Shown: positions 1 through 5,173 of the stretch, in pieces
Position numbering within the stretch: position 1 is the first letter of the stretch
How the letters are laid out: each line of letters begins with the position of its first letter
Assembly (NCBI GenBank): GCA_017553965.1
Contig: JAFZJK010000224.1
Coordinates: 1 to 5,173 of the forward strand
Direction of reading: 5' to 3'
Length of the DNA stretch: 5,173 nt
From: Lachnospiraceae bacterium
GTDB lineage: Bacteria; Bacillota_A; Clostridia; Lachnospirales; Lachnospiraceae
Position numbers and translations under genes: made by a program
Notes under the pieces: generated by a model
What the model was told of the DNA's origin: nothing
Databases searched by the model: none
The model's input: only the letters and a program-made list of their open reading frames with translations

Positions 1-1145
1 ATGATCCTGTCGCGTGCTCTCTCGGGGATAAGATGCATGAAACCGAGCAGATCCTGACAGGAATCTCTGAATCCCATACCACGGCCGATACCAGTCTCCC
101 AGTAGGAAGCGGAACGGCTCATGTTGAAAGTAACCATAACCTGGTACTGATGCCAGATATTAACCATGCGGTTAACCTTTTCATCCTTGCTCTCTACATG
201 GTAGATGGAGAGCAGCTCTTCCCAGTACTTCTTTAATGCATCGAAAGCTGCGTCGCATGCTTCGGTGGTATTGTACTTATTAATAAGAGCGATAGCGGGC
301 TTCTTATTGATAACGCCCTTTGATTCCCACTTCTGATCGTTGGGAACTTCGATGTAACCTAACTGGAATACATATGACTTCTTCTCGCCGGGAGCTAAAG
401 TAACCTTGATGGAATGGCTTGCGATAGGATACCAGCCGGAAGCTACTGTATTTCCGCTCTTTCCGTTTTCTACTGCAACGGGGTTATTCCATGCACGTCT
501 TGCGCCGAGGAATACGTCACGGTCTGTATCGAAGCCGTCGATCTCGGCATTTACGGTAAAGAAAGCGTAGTGATTACGTCTCTCACGGAACTCTGTCTTA
601 TGATAGATTGTGCTTCCGATAACCTCAAGCTCACCGATGCTTAAGTTTCTCTGGTAGTTCTGTGAATCGTCAACCGCATTCCAGAGACACCACTCGATAC
701 CGCTGAATAAAGTAAGCTCCTTAGTCTCGTTAGAATCATTTGAAACCTCGAGTTTATGAAGCTCGCAGGCATCTCCCAAAGGAACAAAGAAAGTAAGCTT
801 GGCATTAACGCCGTTCTTTTTGCTGTTAAATGTGGTATAGCCCATACCGTGTCTGCACTCGTAGCTGTCAAGCTCGGTCTCTGCAGGGCGGTAAGCGGGA
901 CTCCAGACGGTATTGCCGTCCTTGATGTAATAAAGCCTTCCGCCGATATCACCGGGCACATCATTATAACGATATCTGGTGATACGTCTGAGCTTTGCAT
1001 CACGATAGAAGCAGTAGCCGCCGGCGGTATTTGAGATCAGGCCGTAAAAACCGTCATTCCCAATGTAGTTTATCCAGGGAAGAGGAGTAAAAGGTGTGGT
1101 TATGCAGTATTCTTTTGCTGCATCATCAAAAAATCCGAATTTCAT
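1..1145 (-). CDS. Cellobiose phosphorylase (GH94), N-terminal part, cut by window edge
   Basis: The enzyme cleaves cellobiose with inorganic phosphate to glucose 1-phosphate plus glucose in the cytoplasm, saving ATP during cellulose-derived sugar use. The reading frame from the ATG at 1145 runs open to the left edge, giving 381 residues of a family usually about 800 long. The start MKFGFFDDAAKEY, the segments WINYIG, SNTAGGYCFYRDA and RRITRYRYNDVP, and later RERRNHYAF, MVTFNMSRSASY and GRGMGFRDSCQDLLGF match clostridial cellobiose phosphorylases as I remember them. Residues 1 to about 290 form the N-terminal beta-sandwich; a helical linker and the start of the (alpha/alpha)6 catalytic barrel follow. 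Arg355 and Asp361 in GRGMGFRD correspond to sugar-binding residues of the family. The catalytic aspartate (in a WND motif) lies beyond the edge. There is no signal peptide, as expected. The start is supported by an AAAGGA ribosome binding site 8 nt upstream. Cellodextrin phosphorylase is a less likely alternative, because the N-terminal sequence favours the cellobiose enzyme. Confidence 0.95.
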   Translation of the reverse strand, partial: MKFGFFDDAAKEYCITTPFTPLPWINYIGNDGFYGLISNTAGGYCFYRDAKLRRITRYRYNDVPGDIGGRLYYIKDGNTVWSPAYRPAETELDSYECRHGMGYTTFNSKKNGVNAKLTFFVPLGDACELHKLEVSNDSNETKELTLFSGIEWCLWNAVDDSQNYQRNLSIGELEVIGSTIYHKTEFRERRNHYAFFTVNAEIDGFDTDRDVFLGARRAWNNPVAVENGKSGNTVASGWYPIASHSIKVTLAPGEKKSYVFQLGYIEVPNDQKWESKGVINKKPAIALINKYNTTEACDAAFDALKKYWEELLSIYHVESKDEKVNRMVNIWHQYQVMVTFNMSRSASYWETGIGRGMGFRDSCQDLLGFMHLIPERARDRI

Positions 1146-1153
1146 AAAAAGAA

Positions 1154-1159
1154 TCCTTT
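1154..1159 (-). promoter_or_regulatory. Ribosome binding site of the GH94 phosphorylase
   Basis: On the minus strand this reads AAAGGA and lies 8 nt before the ATG at 1145. It supports that start; upstream of it there is only AT-rich non-coding DNA. Confidence 0.75.
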
Positions 1160-1181
1160 CTTTAATAGAAGTGATATAACC

Positions 1182-1209
1182 ATTTTATCATAAAAAAAAG
1201 CTTTTGCAA
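1182..1209 (-). promoter_or_regulatory. Probable sigma-A type promoter for the GH94 phosphorylase
   Basis: Read on the minus strand, TTGCAA (1209-1204) is followed after 16 nt by TAAAAT (1187-1182), about 37 nt before the start codon. The -10 box is good and the -35 box matches consensus at four of six positions. A run of A/T fills the spacer, including the palindrome AAAAGCTTTT at 1196-1205. I see no obvious catabolite-repression (cre) site. The transcript leader would be short, roughly 25-30 nt. Confidence 0.5.
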
Positions 1210-1253
1210 TGTATTATTTTAATCAAAAAAAATTTTATTTGACAACAATGTAT
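1207..1253. repeat. 8-bp direct repeat CAATGTAT, two copies
   Basis: CAATGTAT occurs at 1207-1214, overlapping the leftward -35 box, and at 1246-1253, just downstream of the rightward -35 box. The copies are 39 bp apart. Their placement over both promoters could suit a shared regulator, but an 8-mer in AT-rich DNA can recur by chance. Confidence 0.3.
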
Positions 1254-1339
1254 CGTAGCGGTAAAATGTTATAATAGCAACCATATATACAATATTTATG
1301 GACGTGTTTTTACAGCAAGATAATCCATTTTTAATCAAA
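1217..1339. repeat. 11-bp direct repeat TTTTAATCAAA flanking the rightward promoter
   Basis: TTTTAATCAAA is found at 1217-1227, upstream of the rightward -35 box, and again at 1329-1339, just before the ribosome binding site of the zinc-ribbon gene. Both copies are followed closely by ATTTTAT (1232-1238 and 1339-1345). The role is unknown. Low sequence complexity makes chance or slippage plausible. Confidence 0.35.
1239..1267 (+). promoter_or_regulatory. Strong sigma-A type promoter for the rightward cluster
   Basis: A perfect TTGACA (1239-1244) is followed after exactly 17 nt by TAAAAT (1262-1267). A perfect TATAAT at 1270-1275 lies just downstream, but its spacing of 25 nt from the TTGACA is too long for the pair to work together. 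Transcription would start near 1274, giving an untranslated leader of about 85 nt before the ATG at 1358. An AT-rich tract upstream of the -35 box could act as an UP element. Confidence 0.8.
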
Positions 1340-1345
1340 TTTTAT

Positions 1346-1351
1346 GGGAGG
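1346..1351 (+). promoter_or_regulatory. Ribosome binding site that fixes the zinc-ribbon gene start
   Basis: GGGAGG lies 6 nt before the ATG at 1358. The in-frame ATG at 1298 lacks any comparable site. The protein from 1358 begins directly with the zinc ribbon, as is usual for this class, so 1358 is preferred. Confidence 0.85.
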
Positions 1352-1357
1352 TATACT

Positions 1358-3349
1358 ATGTTTTGTGAAAAATGCGGAAGCAAGATCCCTGACGGCAGTG
1401 CATTTTGTCCTAACTGTGGCAGCAAAGCAGCTGCAGCAGCCGTAAAGGAAGTAAAGCAGGAAGTGGTTCAGGCAACAGAAAATGCAGTTGAGGTACAGCA
1501 GCAGGCAGTAGCATCGGTAAACCAGGCTGCAGCTGATGCACAGGCACAGGTAGCCAATGTTCAGGCTCAGGTTGAGCAGCAGGCTATTGAGGCACAGAAC
1601 GCACCCGTTGCACCTGTTAAACCGCCTAAACAGCCCAAGCCCAAGAAGGAAAAAAGCGGCAAGAAGGTTAGCGCAGGTCTTATCATCGTTATCGCAGTTT
1701 TAGCTGTAGTACTTGCGGTAGGCGCTGTATTCTTTTTCTCAAAGTCAGCAAGAAACGCTGTAAAGAAGGCTTTCTCATCTGATGAGGATTACTTCAGGAG
1801 CGTAGAGCAGAATGCGATTGAAGACCTTGTTGATATGCTTTGCACAGCATATGAATCAGACGTTCTCGAACTGCTTGATTTCTATAAGTCAGAGTTTGCA
1901 CTTAACTGCGATATAGATGTCAAGAAGGATGCAGACGAATTCTTAGAGAAGTTATATAAGGCAACCAATAAGAAGGCGGATCTTACATGGATCAGCAGCG
2001 GTAAGCTGGAAGCTACTATAGGTATGAAGGATGAAGCTATCCAGTTAAAGGGCGGCCTTACAGCAAATAAAAAGACATTATTCGATTTTGATGTTGTTGC
2101 AGACCTTAACGATGCTATGGCATACATCGGATTACCTCTTCTTAACAAAGATTACGCAGCTGTAGATCTTTTAGACAAGTTTGATCCCGATCAGATACTT
2201 GACAAGCTTGATCAGATTAAGGCTTTAAAGGATGCTCTTCCTACCACAAAGGAGATCAAGAAGCTTACATCAAAGTATGCAGAGATCGCTCTTAAGAACA
2301 TTAAGAAGGTCAGCAATGTAAAGAAAGACGTTAAGCTTAGTGTTGGTAAGGCTAAGGGTGAGTACACCAGATACAGAGTTATCCTTGATGAAGATGTGAT
2401 GATGGATATCATGGATGCCGTATGCAATGCGATCCTTGATGACAAGGAGATTGAGGACATTTTAGTCCGCATTGAAGATACCGGTATCATGGGCGAAGAA
2501 GGTTTCGTTGATAATTTCTATGAGAAGGTAGAGAATTATCTTAATAACCTTGAAAAGCAGAGTTATAAAGAGATGACACTTGAAGTTTATGTTGACGGTG
2601 CAGGCGATATAGTAGCACAGCATATCTTCGATGAAGACTCTAAACTTAAATATGCATATCAATATGTTATCGGTGATGATAAGAGCTTCGGTTTTGAGGC
2701 AGGTTCTTACAGAAACGATGAACTTAGAGAAGGAATCGCTGTTAACGGCGAGTATGACGGAAGTAAGTTATCCGGTACTGCAGAGTATTACAAGTCCGGT
2801 TCATCCAGAAACTCTATCGAGTTCCAGGATGTTAATGTAAGAAAGCTCATCTCCGGTAATCCTTCCGGTAAGATCGAGTATAACTTAGCAACACTTATGA
2901 GTATGTCAACACTCAGAGATTATGATATCGTGATCGACTTTGACCTTATTGTAAAGAACTCAAAGGCTAAGGCTGAGATCAAGGAAGGTGAGAAGACTCT
3001 TGTTAATATCGATCTTACATTAAAGAAGTCTTCAGCATCATCCATTAAGGCTCCTTCGAATTCAGTTGATATTTCAGACAACAACGATCTTAAGGACTTC
3101 TTAGAGGATCTTGATTTCGAGAAGATGCTTGATAACTGCGAAGCAGCAGAAATGCCTGATACATATACACGTTCTATCGAAAAGATTGCAAGAAACGGTC
3201 TTGACTTAAATAGTTTAAGCAGTCTCGGTAATTTAGGCGGATTCGATCTTAAAGACTTATTAGGCAACTTAGGTGGCTTAGGCGGTATTTCAAGAATAAA
3301 GAAAATTATACCTTCTGATATTTCTGATATTACAAATATGCTCAGATAA
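1358..3349 (+). CDS. Zinc-ribbon single-pass membrane protein with large extracellular domain, function unknown
   Basis: This is a 663-residue protein. Residues 3-20 carry a CxxC...CxxC zinc ribbon (Cys3, Cys6, Cys17, Cys20) of the short N-terminal type found on many Firmicutes membrane proteins. Residues 23-85 are rich in Ala, Gln and Val and probably helical or coiled coil. A Pro/Lys-rich stretch (87-103) precedes one hydrophobic segment at about 105-127. The basic residues before this segment place the ribbon in the cytoplasm and the remaining roughly 535 residues outside. The outer part is acidic and lysine-rich, starts helical and then has alternating strands (about 410-560), which may be a beta-sheet fold; I do not recognise the family. 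It contains four cysteines (162, 184, 356, 594). The C-terminus has a Gly/Leu repeat tail. The start at 1358 follows a strong ribosome binding site. The next gene begins 27 bp downstream with no terminator between, suggesting co-transcription. A role in envelope sensing or as a scaffold is possible but unproven. Confidence 0.9.
   Translation: MFCEKCGSKIPDGSAFCPNCGSKAAAAAVKEVKQEVVQATENAVEVQQQAVASVNQAAADAQAQVANVQAQVEQQAIEAQNAPVAPVKPPKQPKPKKEKSGKKVSAGLIIVIAVLAVVLAVGAVFFFSKSARNAVKKAFSSDEDYFRSVEQNAIEDLVDMLCTAYESDVLELLDFYKSEFALNCDIDVKKDADEFLEKLYKATNKKADLTWISSGKLEATIGMKDEAIQLKGGLTANKKTLFDFDVVADLNDAMAYIGLPLLNKDYAAVDLLDKFDPDQILDKLDQIKALKDALPTTKEIKKLTSKYAEIALKNIKKVSNVKKDVKLSVGKAKGEYTRYRVILDEDVMMDIMDAVCNAILDDKEIEDILVRIEDTGIMGEEGFVDNFYEKVENYLNNLEKQSYKEMTLEVYVDGAGDIVAQHIFDEDSKLKYAYQYVIGDDKSFGFEAGSYRNDELREGIAVNGEYDGSKLSGTAEYYKSGSSRNSIEFQDVNVRKLISGNPSGKIEYNLATLMSMSTLRDYDIVIDFDLIVKNSKAKAEIKEGEKTLVNIDLTLKKSSASSIKAPSNSVDISDNNDLKDFLEDLDFEKMLDNCEAAEMPDTYTRSIEKIARNGLDLNSLSSLGNLGGFDLKDLLGNLGGLGGISRIKKIIPSDISDITNMLR
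3224..3286 (+). repeat. Gly/Leu-rich repeat tail in the zinc-ribbon protein
   Basis: This encodes residues 623-643. LGNLGG occurs twice (623-628 and 635-640), 12 residues apart, followed by LGG. The two copies use different codons, so the repeat is kept at protein level rather than being a recent DNA duplication. About 20 more residues, including a basic RIKK patch, follow before the stop. Such tails can be flexible or amphipathic; the function is unknown. Confidence 0.6.
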
Positions 3350-3366
3350 ATCAGGGTTTTGTGATT

Positions 3367-3370
3367 GGAG
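3367..3370 (+). promoter_or_regulatory. Ribosome binding site that fixes the YcxB-like gene start
   Basis: GGAG lies 6 nt before the ATG at 3377. An in-frame TTG at 3365 overlaps this site and has none of its own, so the ATG four codons later is chosen. Confidence 0.75.
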
Positions 3371-3376
3371 TTTTTA

Positions 3377-4702
3377 ATGATTCATGCAAATGCAAAAAGA
3401 GTGGGCTTAGTATTAAGCCTACTCTTTATGTTAGTTATAATATTTGATGTGCCGATAGCGGCAGATACAGAAGAGACCCCGGGTACACATACCGACAGCT
3501 ATGTGATGCAGTACCTCGAGATCACGGTCCCGGATACATACATAAAGCTTACCACAACCTTAAAGGATTCGAGCGAGAGCTGGACCAATGCAGGTATAGC
3601 CAATCCCGATGCCAAAAAGGACGAGTTTGAGACCAGAGGTGTGGTTGCGGCTTACTATGATCCTGCAACCAACGTACTTGTATACTTCATACAGAAAAAG
3701 TCAAACGAGGCCCTGGAAGTATTCGATATTACGGAATACAGCGAAGCGCAGATGGTCGAATACGCAAATTCCATCCTGCCTGAGCTTGAAAACGTTGAGA
3801 CAGAAGTGGGAATGTATAAGCACCCTGACATGAACATGTACAGGCTGAAAATACACGAGACCATCGAGGACGGTATCGAAGAGATAGTATACGGTACCAT
3901 CGTAAACGGTATGGGTATACAGTTCAGCGTTGACAGCAGCATGTTTATCTCGGGAGCAAACGAGGATGTACTTAAAAGCGTTGTCAATAATGTAAGGATG
4001 ACCCGTAAGATGACCAAAGCCGAATACGAGCAGCAGGTCAGAAAAACATGGGTGACCATCGGTTGTTTCTTCGGTGGCGGCATAGTGCTCATGGTGGTTT
4101 TATTCATCATAAGCAAACAGTCGAAAAAGAGAAAAAAGAAAAAGGTTGAGTATATCTCCAAAAGAATATATGACTTTAGGCAGAGAAAAAGAAAAGGCGA
4201 GGTTGACGAGACAACCGTCAAATACGTGGTGGAAACCGATTACAACGCCCAGCTGATCGAAGCCTACAGTACTTATAATTCATGGTTCAGGACCATAAAG
4301 AGAGATATTATCGCAGCTGTCATCTATGTCGGATTTGTTGGATATGCAACATATCTTGGCAGCAAATTCGTCATGATAGTGGGCATTACGGTAGCATTAC
4401 TCTTGCTGTATTTCAAGTTCTCCGGAAAAGAAAAGTTCCAGGACAACATGATGAAGAGATACGAGATCAAAAAGAAGAAGAGCGTTACCGCGGTATACAG
4501 GTTCTACGATGAATACTTTACACAGTCAGGTATAGATTCCATTGCCGAGTACATATATCCGCAGGTATTCAGGCTGGCAAACTATCACGGTTACCTTCTT
4601 CTCTATATTTCCGAGGAAAATGCTCTCGTTATAGACTTAGAGAAGATACCCGAAGAAGACAGATTAACATTTATAAAATATATCTACGAAAAATCAAGAT
4701 GA
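3377..4702 (+). CDS. Membrane protein with extracellular domain and C-terminal YcxB-like domain
   Basis: This is a 441-residue protein. Residues 1-29 look like a signal peptide: positive Lys7-Arg8, a hydrophobic core, then a possible cleavage after IAA at 27-29. Residues 30-224 would be extracellular. Their alternating pattern (strand-rich LEITVPDTY start, VVAAYYDPATNVLVYFI, YRLKI, and a final helix VLKSVVNNVRM) recalls the Mog1/PsbP-like fold, but this is inference. A membrane segment at about 226-246 is followed by a very basic stretch (KQSKKRKKKK) marking the inner face. Residues 258-309 are cytoplasmic. A two-helix membrane hairpin spans about 311-327 and 330-347. Residues 366-441 resemble the YcxB-like C-terminal domain: a YDEYF strand, a tyrosine/phenylalanine-rich middle (YPQVFRLANYHGYLLLYIS), then a conserved-looking ALVIDLEKIPEEDRLTFIKYI end. 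That domain family has no established function. The gene sits 27 bp after the zinc-ribbon gene and 19 bp before aspS. If the signal sequence is not cleaved, it would act as an additional membrane anchor. Confidence 0.88.
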   Translation: MIHANAKRVGLVLSLLFMLVIIFDVPIAADTEETPGTHTDSYVMQYLEITVPDTYIKLTTTLKDSSESWTNAGIANPDAKKDEFETRGVVAAYYDPATNVLVYFIQKKSNEALEVFDITEYSEAQMVEYANSILPELENVETEVGMYKHPDMNMYRLKIHETIEDGIEEIVYGTIVNGMGIQFSVDSSMFISGANEDVLKSVVNNVRMTRKMTKAEYEQQVRKTWVTIGCFFGGGIVLMVVLFIISKQSKKRKKKKVEYISKRIYDFRQRKRKGEVDETTVKYVVETDYNAQLIEAYSTYNSWFRTIKRDIIAAVIYVGFVGYATYLGSKFVMIVGITVALLLLYFKFSGKEKFQDNMMKRYEIKKKKSVTAVYRFYDEYFTQSGIDSIAEYIYPQVFRLANYHGYLLLYISEENALVIDLEKIPEEDRLTFIKYIYEKSR

Positions 4703-4707
4703 AACAG

Positions 4708-4712
4708 AAAGG
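4708..4712 (+). promoter_or_regulatory. Probable weak ribosome binding site of aspS
   Basis: AAAGG (within AGAAAGG) ends 9 nt before the ATG at 4722. It is weaker than the sites of the two upstream genes. Translation may be helped by the stop codon of the preceding gene only 19 bp away. Confidence 0.5.
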
Positions 4713-4721
4713 CTTTTCAAT

Positions 4722-5173
4722 ATGACACAATCAAGGACACACAACTGTAATGAACTCCGCATAAGTGATGTCGGAAAAAAAGTAACACTTTGCGGCTGGT
4801 ATGAAAACATGCGTAAGGTCAGCAAGACCTTAGGATTCTTAGTACTCAGAGACTTCTACGGAACAACTCAGATCGTAGTTGAGACCGAAGATATGATGGA
4901 CATCTTAGACGGTATCAACAACGAGTCAACTATATCCGTAACCGGTACGGTAAGGGAAAGAAGCAGCAAGAACCCCAACCTGCCTACAGGTGATATCGAA
5001 GTAGTACCCGAGAAAATAGATATACTCGGAAAATGTATCTACAACGAGCTCCCCTTCGAGATCAACAGATCTACAGAAGCAGATGAGAACACCAGACTTA
5101 AGTACAGATTCCTTGATCTTCGTAACCCTGCGGTTAAGTCCAAGATAGTGCTCAGAAGCCAGGTAGTGGCAGA
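4722..5173 (+). CDS. aspS: Aspartyl-tRNA synthetase, N-terminal part, cut by window edge
   Basis: The enzyme charges tRNA-Asp with aspartate using ATP in the cytoplasm. The frame is open to the right edge, giving 150 of roughly 590 expected residues. It begins MTQSRTHNCNELR, like the RTHxCGELR start of bacterial AspRS. Residues 4 to about 105 form the OB-fold tRNA anticodon-binding domain: VTLCGWYENMRKV, then LVLRDFYGTTQIVVE, then SVTGTVRERSSKNPNLPTGD leading into IEVVPEKIDIL. RLKYRFLDLRNP (125-136) is the hallmark entry into the class II catalytic core. The segment usually reading GGLIFIDLRDR is here KTLGFLVLRDF, a modest variation. AsnRS and LysRS fit less well, since the LPTGDIEV and LKYRFLDLR motifs are typical of AspRS. 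No T-box leader or strong promoter is visible directly upstream; the gene follows the YcxB-like gene by 19 bp. Catalytic motifs 2 and 3 are outside the window. Confidence 0.93.
   Translation, partial: MTQSRTHNCNELRISDVGKKVTLCGWYENMRKVSKTLGFLVLRDFYGTTQIVVETEDMMDILDGINNESTISVTGTVRERSSKNPNLPTGDIEVVPEKIDILGKCIYNELPFEINRSTEADENTRLKYRFLDLRNPAVKSKIVLRSQVVA

Larger units (their letters stand above)
1146..1357. other. Divergent intergenic region, AT-rich
   Basis: This stretch separates the leftward phosphorylase gene from the rightward gene cluster. It holds two outward-facing promoters, two ribosome binding sites and two short direct repeats. No gene, riboswitch or rho-independent terminator was recognised. 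A frame-continuous ATG at 1298 has no ribosome binding site in front of it and is taken as untranslated leader. Confidence 0.8.

Noticed and set aside
641..1003. Open frame of 120 codons on the minus strand
   Set aside because: It lies inside the GH94 phosphorylase gene in another frame, and its product is unlike any family I know. The phosphorylase frame explains the region fully.
1270..1275. Perfect TATAAT as the -10 box of the rightward promoter
   Set aside because: It is 25 nt from the TTGACA, while TAAAAT at 1262-1267 has the ideal 17-nt spacing. No good -35 box is present for TATAAT, although it could act as a second start.
1281..1301. Small hairpin in the leader (CCATA paired with TATGG)
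   Set aside because: Only five base pairs with an AT-rich loop; too weak to call a regulatory structure.
3350..3376. Possible terminator between the two membrane-protein genes
   Set aside because: There is no GC-rich inverted repeat followed by a T run in the 27-bp gap, only short T stretches.
3655..4221. Open frame of 188 codons on the minus strand
   Set aside because: It is antisense to the YcxB-like gene, rich in Ser, Thr and Phe as expected for a shadow frame, and has no supporting start signal.
4486..4495. TACCGCGGTA, reminiscent of the T-box antiterminator GGTACCGCG and possibly regulating aspS
   Set aside because: It lies within the coding part of the YcxB-like gene, over 200 bp before aspS. 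It lacks the full T-box consensus, stem structures and terminator.

Overview
The window looks like a chromosomal segment from an anaerobic Clostridia bacterium, most plausibly a gut or rumen Lachnospiraceae relative. The grounds are a GH94 enzyme very similar to clostridial cellobiose phosphorylase as I remember it, a zinc-ribbon membrane protein and a YcxB-like membrane protein typical of Firmicutes, purine-rich ribosome binding sites, AT-rich intergenic DNA and moderate-GC coding DNA. The taxon is an inference; no rRNA or other marker is present.

Layout: (1) Positions 1-1145, minus strand: the N-terminal 381 residues of a cellobiose phosphorylase, cut by the left edge before its catalytic acid. 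(2) Positions 1146-1357: an AT-rich intergenic region of about 210 bp with back-to-back promoters. The rightward one is close to consensus (TTGACA-17-TAAAAT); the leftward one is weaker. (3) Positions 1358-3349, plus strand: a 663-residue membrane protein with an N-terminal CxxC/CxxC zinc ribbon, an Ala/Gln-rich linker, one membrane segment and a large predicted extracellular domain of unknown function ending in a Gly/Leu-rich tail. (4) Positions 3377-4702: a 441-residue membrane protein with a signal sequence, an extracellular domain, three membrane segments and a C-terminal YcxB-like cytoplasmic domain. (5) Positions 4722-5173: the first 150 codons of aspS (aspartyl-tRNA synthetase), cut by the right edge.

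The three rightward genes are separated by only 27 and 19 bp. I see no terminator between them, so they may form one transcription unit driven from about position 1239. The phosphorylase is transcribed divergently and has no obvious functional link to them. No tRNA, rRNA, CRISPR array, insertion sequence or phage gene was seen. The least explained material is the pair of envelope proteins (3 and 4). Each combines an extracellular domain with a small cytoplasmic domain, and their partnership is only an inference from position.
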